Assembly: GCA_949317995.1 (NCBI GenBank)
Contig: OX439039.1
Location: 14,809,282-14,873,281, forward strand
DNA: 64,000 nt
From: Acholoe squamosa
Lineage: Eukaryota; Annelida; Polychaeta; Phyllodocida; Polynoidae
Direction: 5' to 3'
The position numbers and the translations under genes are program-made. The notes beneath the pieces were generated by a model that was not told the origin of the DNA, did not search any database, and saw nothing but the letters and a program-made list of their open reading frames with translations. Positions 1-10,274 of this stretch are shown in pieces. Every line of letters starts with the position of its first letter. The first letter of the stretch is position 1.

Positions 1-124
1 ATTGCTGCTTCTGCTTTTGAGACTTTTGGTCACTCTTGGGCTCAGTTTGCTCGTCCATGGTGTTTGAAAAGTCCAACGGTTTTCCAGGGAAATCTGTATT
101 TTCAGAATTTTTGTTTCTTCCCAT
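1..124 (-). CDS. 5' coding exon of an unidentified gene, runs off the left edge
   Basis: On the minus strand an ATG at 124-122 opens a frame that stays open for 41 codons to the window edge. The start context is good (purine-poor leader, then ATGG). The peptide begins MGRNKNSENTDFPGKPLDFS and becomes rich in Lys, Gln, Glu and Ser, as in disordered, charged N-termini of cytosolic or nuclear proteins. No domain is visible, so no function is proposed. Only the first part of the protein would be in the window. A chance open frame of this length is possible; the composition and start context are the only support. Confidence 0.4.
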   Translation of the reverse strand, partial: MGRNKNSENTDFPGKPLDFSNTMDEQTEPKSDQKSQKQKQQ

Positions 125-1002
125 GGTATTTGTTTCGTAAAACATATACCAAGATGTGTAGAAATTAAAGTTCTACTATTTTGTCGCGAATGTTAAGCTG
201 TGAATCGAAATTAACCCACTATATATACCAAATTTGTATGGAGCCCATATGCCACGCGTGTATCACTCGTGACGCGCCATTTACCTGTTTGATAGGCTTA
301 ACCCTGAAAATCTTAAATAAGGGAATGATATGTGCAGTGAGTGCCATTCTACCCTATTTTGGGCCTAAAAATATCCATTGGCCAGATTAACTTTTGCATG
401 CCTCATAAAATCCCCAAGGCCTGGCATAATATAAAAGCACACCTACTATTCCATTTATTAACTATTTAGGAACACCTGTGATTTTTTTCATAATTTTACC
501 AATATTTCTTCTGTCTAATTCTAAACCAATCAGCAGTCAGAAGACCCTTCAGTGCAGTCCTGAATACCATATGACTCATGAGAGGGCAGCGTTTACGTCC
601 ACGTAACCTAATGGGTAGATCAGGGGCTTTTTATTTGCTGCAGTGTATTACCTTTTTCTCAAGGCTGATATCCTATTTAGTGGGTGTTGTGTTCTGTTGT
701 TTTTACCTGGTTTGTTTACCTGAGGCCAAACCACATGTAGAGATGTCCACAACTATACAACATGCCATAGAGAAGAGCAGAGAGGCTGCTGGGGTTGCGT
801 ACAAAAACTAGCAGGAAGGGGGTACTTTTTGTACCCCTGTTACGGACCCGCCCGGACCCGTTATAATGGGTCCTTTAAGGTCCAAATTAGGCTCAAATGG
901 GTATGTTTTGAAAGAGCTTTCCAATGCTGAAAAAAATTTTGAAATATTCCAACTAGAACCAGAGTTAGGGATTATTCATGATTTATGGCAGGGGTGGGGG
1001 TG
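125..1002. other. intergenic, no supported gene
   Basis: AT-rich sequence. A 77-codon plus-strand frame at 578-811 ends in a charged helical-looking segment (IEKSREAAGVAYKN), but it has no recognisable domain, no clear splice structure and no paralogue here, so it is not called as a gene. Confidence 0.5.
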
Positions 1003-1112
1003 AGCAAATTGACGGGGGGCTATTTATTTTCAGGGTATTCTTAGAGGGGGCCATTTGTTTTTTACCTATTCTTAGAGGGGTGGCCATTTATTTTTAGGGT
1101 ATTTATCCAAAA
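1003..1112. repeat. short G-rich direct repeat, about three copies
   Basis: The phrase CTTAGAGGGG..GCCATTT..TTTTTAGGGTATT recurs about every 38-40 bases, giving three imperfect copies. No coding potential is seen. Confidence 0.6.
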
Positions 1113-1501
1113 TGTCACGGATTCTGACACCATGAAATGTCTTTTAATGTATCAGAGACTCCTTTAGAAAGACTAAAGGTAATGAAATTCATCCAGTTCA
1201 GTGAAATCTAATTGGAAAATTAAGTACTGTTCTACAATATGATATCCTTGCACAGCCTGACTTGAGGAGGAATCTTTGTGGGCCTGACTGAAGGAGCTAT
1301 CCTCATGTATAATCTGCATCTTATACATGAGTTTTTACAGTAGTAGGTCTGCTATTCTAGACAAAAATACCTTATCTATAAGGTGTATCTGAGTTGAGAC
1401 CAATCCTATCACCTATCACTTGGAGTCTTATTAACCTATTAAGGGCAGAAGGCACATGAGCTATCTGGCCATTGGGACAGCCTTTAAATATCCTAGGAGT
1501 A

Positions 1502-1770
1502 AGGGAGTGGTTATTATTTATCAACAGCAGGCCGGTGGTGGGTTTTTATGTTCCCCCCCCCCTCGACGACAGTGAAAATGTTTAGCGCCCCCCAAACAGG
1601 AGGCGCGGAGAATTTTCGCACCCCTCTTTGAGCTATAGTAGCGCGGGGGCATTTTTGCTCAAAAGAGGGTAAATTTTTTCAGCCCCCCCCCTCAAGAGGG
1701 GTCTGAAATTTTTACGCCCCCCCCCTCAAACTCACCATCCCCCCTGTTGATAAGTAATGACCACTCCCTA
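1502..1770. mobile_element. MITE-like element with terminal inverted repeats
   Basis: The left end reads AGGGAGTGGTTATTATTTAT followed by CAACAG. The reverse complement of the right end reads AGGGAGTGGTCATTACTTAT followed by CAACAG. The interior is C-rich, with several runs of 7-10 C and repeated CCCCTC blocks, and has no open frame. No clean target duplication is seen, so the superfamily is not assigned. A related end lies near 4534. Confidence 0.75.
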
Positions 1771-1929
1771 AGGGCCTACCTTCTATTAAATGCACCTGCA
1801 CTAATAAGCGCACCCCTCGCCTTTTGGGCTGTAAGCACACACCCCTTGTGTCAAATCATGCTAATGTAAAAGTAAAGTTTTTTTTAGAGCAAATGGTCCC
1901 TTGGAATTTGTATCACACGGCCATCATTT

Positions 1930-2160
1930 TTTCTTGAATTTTTAGGCTGGGAAAGGGGTACATTTTTCAGAAAAAAATCAAAATATAGTCGGAAAAGGGG
2001 TATACTTCATGCAACTATTCCGTTCAAGGGGTGCCCAAATTCACTGTTTGTCTTCTGTCATCCTGACAGCAGGTAAAGGGGTGGATTTCCAAGGTAATTC
2101 CCATCAAAAGGGGTACATATTAGTCAAATTTCCCCCCGCATAAAGGGGTACCAAGTCAAG
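1930..2160. repeat. array of AAAGGGGTA motifs
   Basis: AAAGGGGTA or close variants occur about six times at irregular 30-45-base spacing (for example near 1935, 1995, 2028, 2075, 2107 and 2146). This is probably an internal repeat of a non-autonomous element; no ends were identified. Confidence 0.5.
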
Positions 2161-2827
2161 GGTCATGGTTACTATAGGACAAATAGGGAGTGGCCCCCCC
2201 GGAATGTGGACGTGGTATGCCTCAGTGTAGAAGCAGAGCATCAGTACCACAGAGACACGTATGGAGGCACAGAGGGCCAGTGTGTTTGCACCAAGATCCT
2301 GGGATATTGGTTAATCCACTAGACTTCAGGGGGAGCCAAAAGTAACTGTCCACAAATAGACTCTTGTCCAGGCCCACATGTTCACATAGTGGGGCTGGGC
2401 TCGAGGCTGGGGTGCACGGAGACCCTACTTTTGTGTACCAACAATGCTCATCAGTGGATACAAGTATATAAGAGTGTTCAATATTGCAGCTGAATCAGTC
2501 CTTTTGACATTTCAGAATAATGGCATCAAGTGCCTTCCCTCTTCCAAAGAAAGAATAGCCGAGTATGGTCAAGGAATGCCAGGTAAAATAGGACACCATT
2601 AAATTAGATTGCAGGGGGTTGTCACTGGATCATCCTCAAAGAGACGTTAGAATACTATATGTACGACCTATTATGTCTCTCCATATTACCGGTTGTTGCT
2701 TTTTCCCCTCCAGAACTTTGAAGTTGAGACACACTGCAGATGACAGCTGTGAGAGTATTTCGAAACTGCAAGATGGCCTGGCACTTTTTATCCTTCGTCT
2801 TTCTACTTAATAATTGGTATCCTACAA

Positions 2828-3637
2828 ATGAGTCCAAGAGACTTCATAAAGGCTGAGATGATGTTATATCCTCATAAATGTGAGCATGTAGGGAGGAATA
2901 CATCAATATCATGGCCAAAGATCATTCATCAGTTATGGATTGGCAAGAAGGTACCACAGAGGTATAAAGAATACCAGAAGAGCTGTCAGACCTTGAATCC
3001 AGAATACAAGTACATGTTGTGGAGTGGTGATGATTTGGAGAAATTGATAAAGGATAAGTAGCTATGGTTTGTAGAAACCCTTGAATCCTATCCATTTATG
3101 ATTCAAAAGGTTGATATTGGGAGGCTCTTTCTCACCTACCATTTTGGTGGTGTGTTTTTGGATCTAGACATCAAATGCCATGTGCAACTGAAAACAATAC
3201 AAGAAATCTCCCATCAAGCTAGCCCAAATGCTGATGCCATTCTCCCTGAGACCAAACCATTTGGACTAACAACTAATGTTATAATTTCCAAACGGAAGAC
3301 CCCATTTTTTAACTTCGCCATCCATCGGTTGCTGGAGACTAATAACGTCAGTTATTTTATCAAACGCTTCACTGTCATGTTCTCCACGGGACCGCTGTTT
3401 GTGTACAGGACATTCATGGTTTACCCATGCAAGAACCAGATGCACATTATATCACAATACAACCACAGCCATGTCTTTTTCACGCATGTACAGGAAGGCA
3501 CCTGGCACAGCTGGGATGGGAGCATTGTTGCATTTTCTGACCACCATGGAAAGAAATTGCTCCAGATATCTATGGTAATATTTACTATGGCTCTCATTTT
3601 AAGATCACACAAAGTAATACTGGGTAGGAGCAATTAA
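2828..3637 (+). pseudogene. glycosyltransferase family 32 (DXD sugar-transferase) copy, interrupted
   Basis: Two open segments in the same frame are separated by one TAG at 3059-3061. The first has the family's N-terminal signature (WPKIIHQLWIGKKVP, then NPEYKYMLW). The second has VDIGRLFLTYHFGGVFLDLD, which contains the metal- and sugar-nucleotide-binding DXD motif (DLD). GT32 enzymes are usually Golgi type II membrane proteins that move a hexose from a nucleotide sugar to glycolipid or glycan. A hydrophobic stretch starting at an ATG at 2773 (MAWHFLSFVFLL) lies in another frame and could be the remnant membrane anchor. The in-frame stop, the apparent frameshift after the anchor and the lack of splice sites suggest a decayed, possibly processed copy. 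Suppression or a sequencing error at the stop cannot be excluded. Confidence 0.75.
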
Positions 3638-3880
3638 CAGTGTATCATTGTAAAGAATACATTAATGTGGAATGACGTAGAAATAGAGTAACAACCGAAA
3701 TAATGGCTGGTCTTGAACACGCAATAATAGTGTGTTAAAATTAATCTTAGGCAATTACAACAATATTCAGGTCTTAGATAAGGTGTATTTAAGGATAGTG
3801 TATATACCCCCCTCCTTTTCTGCATTTTCTGAATATTCAATTGCATATAATTTTGTGAATTTGCATCAGAGATTCACAAA

Positions 3881-3997
3881 TTATACCTCATTTTGACCAC
3901 ATGTTTTGTTCCTTTCAGTCTCTTGGCATTAAAGGGCCGGTTGCTAGGGATGGAATGCTAATGGAACAAAAACATTCTTTTTCAAAATGAGGTATAA
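3881..3997. repeat. short inverted repeat, 16-bp arms
   Basis: TTATACCTCATTTTGA at 3881-3896 is matched exactly in inverse at 3982-3997 around a loop of about 85 bases. It could be a small MITE. Confidence 0.6.
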
Positions 3998-4533
3998 TAG
4001 GTTAATCTCCGCTTGAAATTCATGAAAATATATGCAACATAACACATGCAATTATATCATGCTGAGAAGCATCTAGGCCTACACTTCTTCCTAGCTCTAC
4101 ATCATGGTACCACCAACATAACCCTAAGCATATCTTTCTAATTACAAAAATACCAACCCTGCTTGGAAAGTGAGCATTATTTCCTGTTCCTGCTGACTGG
4201 AGTCCTTTGACCACCATGCACCTGGAATAACCAGCTTTCCCTAGGTTTCCTGTTACAGTGGTTTCCTGAAAGTCTTTTATAGAAATACTCGGGGCACAAG
4301 AGTAAGGAACAATTGTTGATGATGTTTGCAGTTAGGGTAATAAATACCCCATAGCTCCTAAGAGTGTTGTTCATCTGGTTCAAGGAATATGTAATCTCAC
4401 CTATGTAATCTCACTTTTATGAATTATCCCCAATGCCATCAGGATGATTATCTTTCACTTTGAAACTATTAGGCACTCATCAGATTAGAGCACAGTATAA
4501 ATCCAACATAATTAAAGTATGAGTAGTGTGTAT

Positions 4534-4625
4534 TTTAGGGAGTGGTAATTAATTTAACAACAGGGGTGACGGGTTCTTGTGCGACCGTGCAATAACAATT
4601 TTGCCCCCTCCGGACAAGGAGTCAG
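4534..4625. mobile_element. single end related to the 1502-1770 element
   Basis: TTTAGGGAGTGGTAATTAAT followed by TTAACAACAGGGG matches the terminus of the element at 1502-1770. No matching opposite end was found nearby, so this is a truncated or solo end. Confidence 0.5.
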
Positions 4626-4769
4626 AAAAACTTTGCCATCTCCATCAACCCAAAGTTCGAAATGAGGGGTGGTTGAATTTTAACACTGCTCTTATTTTGG
4701 TAGCCATGAAGATTTACTGGTAAGAGCACAGGTCTGTGTGTAAAGGTGAGCGCAGGAAGTAGCAAGTAC

Positions 4770-5008
4770 CGTAATCTCCCGCGTATAAGGCGCGTCTTAT
4801 ACGCCAAACAAAAGGCTGCTGGGTCTTATATGTGGGAGGAAAATTGCCTTGAGTTTGGGGTGCGCCTTATAGGGGGGGGGTATTTTTACTATAGAACAGT
4901 ACTACATTAACAAAAATCTGCTCTTAGGGGTGTGCCTTATACGTGGGACAGGCCTCCCTTAGTTGGGGGTGCGCCTTATACGTGGGCTGCACCTTATACG
5001 CGGGAGGG
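4770..5008. mobile_element. MITE-like element of repeated CGCCTTATACG motifs
   Basis: It begins with CTCCCGCGTATAAGGCGCG and ends with CACCTTATACGCGGGAG, which are inverted to each other. Inside, GTGCGCCTTATA-type motifs recur at least four more times in both orientations. There is no open frame. Similar but more diverged TATAAG-motif sequences lie at 54985-55180 and 60664-60780. Confidence 0.7.
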
Positions 5009-5701
5009 TAGGGAATGAGTTACTTGCTACTCTTGTGAGCAGCATTGACGTCACATGAACCAGCGCTGCCCTTACCAGGCTCTCAACTGATAAGAATCCC
5101 CAAGAAGGGTTACATTGAATGGGGGAAATGTGATGGACAAAGGTCAGAAAATAGTCCCCACAACAGAATGCTATACAAAGATTTTCATTTCATACTGGAT
5201 GCAGTATTACCTTATCCCAATATTAGAAAGGAAAATGGCAAAACTATAAGCTTTTCTGATTCATTGCCTGTTTAAATTGACCCTTTGCCATCTCCCTAGC
5301 AATTAGGGTTCTGCTCCTTAGCAATGGAGTAGTTAGGAAGCATGGGGAAGGGCATAACACCACAGTCCTGCACCTACATTTATAATTGTAAAATGGGTTT
5401 GGGAATCATCTAGTTGACTTATTATACACCTTTTTGGATATCCGATATTCCTATTTGGATAGCTTCTTATCTGTTGATGCCATTTTCGATATGCTGATCA
5501 TAGTTTTAAGCTGTTGTATTTGTCCACCATTAACGTGTTACAAGTATTGTTCTTGTACAAGCCATTGTTGTTTGCCGTATTTCTAACAATAGAATATTCC
5601 AATAATTTCCCATTTTAAGAATTAATCTACTTTTAATAAACCGCTATCTTTTACCAAAAGAAATTGATGACTAATAGTATATTTTTGTGCTCTAGTTTCA
5701 G
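5009..5701. other. intergenic or intronic, nothing recognised
   Basis: AT-rich. It precedes the zinc-finger exon and may be its last intron. No upstream zinc-finger exon was recognised in it. Confidence 0.4.
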
Positions 5702-5932
5702 GTACCAAACCCTGCTCCCAGCACCCAGTGGGCGGTAGATCCAAGAGATGTCGAGCATCCAGGGTTTCAGTGCAGCTTATGTGGCAAGAAGTACAGCTAC
5801 CGTACCGGTCTTGTGAAACACCACCGCACTCACACCGGTGAGCCAGCACATTGCTGTCAGGTTTGTGGGGAGAGGTTCAAAGAAAAACGCTCTCTCAAGG
5901 ACCATTGCATATCAACTGGACACAGGAACTAG
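5702..5932 (+). CDS. terminal exon of a C2H2 zinc-finger protein
   Basis: A pyrimidine-rich tract ending TCTAGTTTCAG is followed in phase 0 by 76 sense codons and a TAG. The exon has no ATG of its own. It encodes two C2H2 fingers: CSLCGKK with spacing C-X2-C-X12-H-X3-H, then the linker THTGEP, then CQVCGER with C-X2-C-X12-H-X5-H. The HTGE linker and finger spacing are diagnostic of DNA-binding Kruppel-type proteins in the nucleus. About 25 residues before the first finger carry no domain. The frame ends three residues after the last zinc ligand. Upstream exons were not found, so finger number and targets are unknown. Confidence 0.8.
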   Translation, partial: VPNPAPSTQWAVDPRDVEHPGFQCSLCGKKYSYRTGLVKHHRTHTGEPAHCCQVCGERFKEKRSLKDHCISTGHRN

Positions 5933-6216
5933 CTGTGTGAAAAGCATTTTGACTTCTGAGACAGGTATGGGAATGCAGGCTGCCAGGAGAAACCTCACTG
6001 TAAAGTGGTCCAGCTACGACTTAAAGAGGCATAGTCCAATGCCTGGGTCTCAAATATAAATATTCTCAAAAATGAAGCAGGATATTCACATAGACCAAAT
6101 TTTCCTAGGTTTCTATTGCTTTCACTCTCGGAAAATAAGCTAATATCTGAATCAATGGTCAGTATACATCTCCGACTGTACTATCCTCCAACATGATTCA
6201 ATGGAGGAAATAATGA

Positions 6217-6222
6217 AATAAA
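6217..6222 (+). terminator. possible poly(A) signal of the zinc-finger gene
   Basis: AATAAA lies about 285 bases after the zinc-finger stop codon. The spacing is plausible, but the sequence is AT-rich, so a chance match is likely. Confidence 0.3.
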
Positions 6223-7710
6223 CATTCCCAGCTTTAGCCTGTGATTACCGATGTTATCTATAATCTAACTTTTCTGTCATATTCTGCAAAATCTGACCTT
6301 TGTTCTGAGAAACGACCCCTGCTAGCCCAACCCTTGTGATTTACGTCATTTATACAAAAAAAACCCATCAGAATTACACATAAAAAGATGCCATATTCTA
6401 CAATAACTGCAGTACATCTGTTTGATTTCATCTATTCTGTTGCGATAATCATGAGCTAAGGAAGGCCCTGTTCTGCCATTTGTTCTTACCGAGAGAATCG
6501 TCAACTAGCTGTACGTCAAACTGATGGTGATGTTGGTGCACTCTAATAGAGTAACTGAATAATGCAAGTGAATAACGCAAAGCATACCAACTAAAGGTGA
6601 ACTCTTGACACTGCTGTATGAGCAAGTGCAGGGATGAAAGAGTTCAAGGTTTTTCTTGATTTCAAGGTTTTTTTCACTCACTTAAGAAAAATTAGTTTTC
6701 TTGAAAATCCTCTGAAAACAGGATAAAGGAGTCACAAATTACCTCCAGAGGTTGCATACATGCACACAGGCAGGTCCCACAACACTGCATACAGTGGCAG
6801 CATGCCAGTTTTAGTTCAAGGTTTTCAAGGATTCTCAAGTTTTTCCTTGAAAACTTTCCCCTCTTTATTGGTGTTTGTTCCACTCTTCAGTCTAGTCTTA
6901 GCAGCAAGCTATAGTTCCTATGCTAGAAGAGTGTCGGATAGTATACCCCTTTTCTGCGCGTTATGATTTTACCATGTAACTATATTGGTCATTTATTTCC
7001 TGCACCCTTTGACCTATCTCTATACATAACATTGTAATTGGTCCCTAGGTCGTGTTGCGCAAAGGCACCACTACCAGTAGATCAGGTGGTGCATATTTTG
7101 GGTATGCTATCCGAACAAGACCTTGGAAAACAGCTATATAGTAACATTCTGAAGGGATCCTAGGACATACTCTGCAAAAGGGCCATAATGTGCACATTTT
7201 GGATATGATATCCAAACAACATCTTGAAAAACAGCTTTTCCTGTTATTTGAGGACAAACTACACCCTTATACAACACCTATAGGGATGAAAGTCTTCAGG
7301 GAATTCCCTGATTTCAGAGATTTTGAAGTTCCAGGGCCCTATACATTCATATAGAAACCCAGGTTTTTGGGGCAAATATTGAACCATTTCAGGGATTTTC
7401 GTGCTCTGTGACTTTCATCCCTGCACCTACTGCCTTCTCCCCCCCTTCCACACAAACACTGTCACACACTTATGGATGGGACTGGAGGGCATATACAGTG
7501 CATTTAAAGTTGTTTCCTTTTTCAAGGTTTTTTGTCATCGTTGACTTTCATCCCTGCAAGTGACATCATGCAAATGGTTAAAATATAGAAGAGACTTGCT
7601 TATGCTTTGTGAAAGGTATGAGCTGTCACTAGCTACTGTACAACAAGCAAGAAGGGTATAAAGAAGGAACAATAAAATAAACCTTTAACTTGGGCCTGCT
7701 CATGTAGGAG
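6223..7710. other. intergenic, no gene
   Basis: No supported frame. CAAGGTTTT-type phrases recur around 6640-6670 and 6810-6850 and again near 7525. A similar phrase, about GGGATGAAAG..TTCAGGGA, occurs around 7280-7420. These look like short repeat debris. Confidence 0.4.
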
Positions 7711-7862
7711 TGCCCATTGGTCGTCATGATGCACCAATGAAGTGCTGGAAAGACTGCAGGGTTGATACATATACTTCCGAAGAGTCCGCATGGTACTCCA
7801 ATGACGTGCTGGCAAGCAGTTTTGCCAGCACGTCATTGGTGCATAATGACGACCGATGGGCA
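7711..7862. repeat. imperfect hairpin, 38-bp arms
   Basis: The left arm (7711-7748) starts TGCCCATTGGTCGTCAT. The reverse complement of the right arm (7824-7862) starts TGCCCATCGGTCGTCAT; only about three of 38 positions differ. A second, inner hairpin around CAATGACGTGCTGGCAA sits at about 7800-7844. This is typical of a foldback MITE. Confidence 0.75.
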
Positions 7863-7991
7863 TGATGCATTAATGCATTGGCAGCCCTTAAAGGGTTAAA
7901 AAGTGGCACCTGTTCCTTCCCTGGAGGTGGACTGTGTTCAAAGGTCAGCAAGCCTTATGTCAACACAAGGTGTGTAGGATATATATGTTAT

Positions 7992-7994
<3 letters not shown>

Positions 7995-8055
<61 letters not shown>
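7995..8055. repeat. (TA)n microsatellite
   Basis: About 30 uninterrupted TA dinucleotides. Confidence 0.95.
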
Positions 8056-8058
<3 letters not shown>

Positions 8059-8359
8059 ATTACCTGTATTAGATAAGGACAGGGCATAAAAGATGTATAT
8101 GATTTACACTAAAGCAGGTGTTCCACTGCCTTCGGTTGGCTGAAATTTTGCTAATCCGATTAAATCCACAACTTTATAGGAGGCAAGGAGAAATTAAATA
8201 AAGGTGGAGTCCAAGCAAGCAGCTCCCTTATTCACAGGCTGGGCCTCATGGAACTTACAGTCACAGTTTTGAATTTTACAAATAAAGATTTAAATAAAGC
8301 ACTAAGGTGGAGTCAAGGTCAACAGTTCCCTGGTGCTAACACAATCCATGCAATAGCTT

Positions 8360-8563
8360 CTAGTCACTATCAAATTGCGGCTTACTTAGGTCTTTTATTA
8401 ACCTTACCCTATGTTTAAATTTCAATTTATTCTCCGATAGCTGAACTGCAGCCCTTAGGTTGTCCCATAAGTGGACCCCTCTATATATGCAGTATAAAAC
8501 AATATTGAGCGTTATAATCAGACTAAGAGGCAAGCAGAAAGGGTGCTCCGTGCTAAAAGTCAA
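8360..8563 (-). pseudogene. LINE reverse-transcriptase C-terminal fragment
   Basis: The minus-strand frame contains LYCIYRGVHLWDNLRAAVQL followed by a KFKHRVRLIKD-like ending. This matches the extreme C-terminus of non-LTR retrotransposon polyproteins (Y-R-G-x-x-LWN-x-LP, then a FK..LK tail). Only this tail is present, so it is a dead fragment. It overlaps the start of the dispersed repeat at 8525. Confidence 0.6.
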
Positions 8564-9095
8564 CTTTAAAATTCAGATAACTAGATTTACAGTGATATTT
8601 TGCAAGAGAAGATACTCCTCTTAGTCTTAGAGGAATGGCTTGCTAAATATGGGTAGTTATGACCATTTCCTGAATGGCAATAAGCTCTAGATCTAATTGG
8701 TCATGAGATACATCTAAAATTAGCATAATTTATGCTAATTAGCTAAATTAGCATAATTTTTCTAATTCTTTTGCCCATAACTTTTGAACTAGAAATGGTA
8801 TTTTCGTTCTGTTTTCACCATAGCAAACCTGGTGAAACATACCTTCAAATGAGATCATTGATTTTCCTATTTAGAATGAAAATCATGTTTCCATGGCAAC
8901 AGAAATCAACAAAAATGCCTATTTAGGCCCAAAAACGTTCTTTTATCAAAAATCATTGAATTCTCCATGAAAAAGTTACCTAAAACAGTTTTAGGCATAT
9001 TTTTCCTATTCTAGCCCATAGTGATTCCCCCTGGTGGTTAAAACAGGTACTAAATCCCGCAGGAACCCCCATTTCTGCTTGCTGGCTCACTATTT
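8525..9095 (+). repeat. dispersed repeat, copy 1 (inverted partner at 62982-63565)
   Basis: About 570 bases are shared, in inverted orientation, with 62982-63565. Landmarks in order: GTGCT-CC..GCTAAAAGTC, GGCTTGCTAAATATGGGTAG, an AT-rich palindromic block built from AATTAGCATAATTTATGCTA, CATGTTTCCATGGCAACAG, and the end GGTACTAAATCCCGCAGGAA. No open frame is conserved, so this is a non-coding interspersed element or a LINE/SINE tail. Confidence 0.8.
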
Positions 9096-9325
9096 CTCTG
9101 AAATACATGATTTATTGAATATATAGCCAGAACTGCCCCTAATGTGTGCAAAAACATCTAAACCTAACTGACAGAATCACTTGAGCTTTTAAATATCCCT
9201 TACGCAGATCGAGATAACAGACACCAGTAAGATGTCCCCTACATCTCTACATCTCACATAAGGCCCTGTGGGTTATCGCCTTTATGAGAGCATTCATTGT
9301 GTGCTGGATCCCGTCGCACATTGTG

Positions 9326-9828
9326 TCAATGATTATATGCTCCTGACCCTATTAAAAAAAATTCATCCCGGGTTCTCATAAAGGAGTAAATGTAATCTTC
9401 ACGTTCATGTATCATACTTAAAATTTCTTGTGTCATCCATTTATTTCTATGATCCACCACCTCAACTTCTGACCAAGGACAATGGTCATCAAGGAAGGAA
9501 ATGATATGATTCTGCACAAACATCCACACACAATCTGGATCTGAATAAGGTTATAGTAATAATCCCAACCAGCCATGCTTAACCAATCTAGGAACAATTG
9601 TTCATTGAAACCCTTTTACTTCCGTACCCACACCTTTTTCTTGGTATAAATTATTTTTTATTTTGTTTTCACAGCATAAACAGGCAGGTGATCACTGACT
9701 AAGATTCACATCATCATTATAGTTTGTCAAAATGTTATCTAGACATGAGATTATCTTCTTTTATCGACATTCTGCACTGATTTGCCTTCAAGGTTAATGA
9801 TAAAAGGAGTTCATGTAACCATGGCTAT
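9326..9828 (-). pseudogene. LINE endonuclease end and linker fragment, cut by the LTR element
   Basis: Minus-strand translation gives, in order, CLDNILTNYNDDVNL, then (other frame) VSDHLPVYAVK, then CPWSEVEVVDHRNKWMTQEI in the 67-codon frame at 9326-9529. LD.ILTN and SDH are the final motifs of the apurinic-like endonuclease of non-LTR retrotransposons, and the W-T-x-E-I..R segment is the linker before reverse transcriptase. Several stops and frameshifts show it is dead. It ends at 9828, exactly where the LTR retrotransposon begins. Confidence 0.7.
9824..9828. repeat. target-site duplication GCTAT, left
   Basis: GCTAT directly precedes the 5' LTR and also directly follows the 3' LTR at 14772-14776. 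A 5-bp duplication is normal for Ty3-type integration. Confidence 0.9.
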
Positions 9829-10001
9829 TGTAGTATCGTCCGTATTGGCGGGAAAGTACGCGCAGTGGCGCCATCTATCATATTGTTGTAACCCTGTATA
9901 ACCACACAACTTTTACTTGAATAGAGGGACTTCCGGTATGAGGAGAAACCAATAAGCACGTGTTTCTATTCGTTCTTGATTAATCTTCAGCAAACTCCAC
10001 A
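9829..10001 (+). repeat. 5' LTR
   Basis: 173 bases, starting TGTAGTATCG and ending AACTCCACA (TG...CA ends). It matches the 3' LTR at 171 of 173 positions. Confidence 0.95.
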
Positions 10002-10003
10002 TT

Positions 10004-10018
10004 TGGCGACAAGGATGG
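10004..10018 (+). other. candidate tRNA primer-binding site
   Basis: TGGCGACAAGGATGG begins two bases after the 5' LTR. TGG complements a tRNA CCA end, as expected. The priming tRNA is not identified here. Confidence 0.7.
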
Positions 10019-10274
10019 GATCATCGAATCTGCGACACAACTGTTTAATCAGGCAGTGTTTAATCTGATGCCCAGTTTAATTGGAATGCAAATCTGAGGT
10101 TTGTCAAAGTGAAAACTGAACTGCCCAAAGTAAAACATTCTGGAAGTCTGGCCTGGCTAAAATTCAATTTGTGCCTAGTTTAATCTGCTACCCTGCCAAG
10201 TTAAATCTGTTGCCCTGACAAGTTCAATCTGCTGTCTACACCTGTCAAATTAAATTTGTGCGACTATCTCAATC

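Noticed and set aside
578..811. 77-codon plus-strand frame
   Set aside because: No domain and no splice support; length is compatible with chance.
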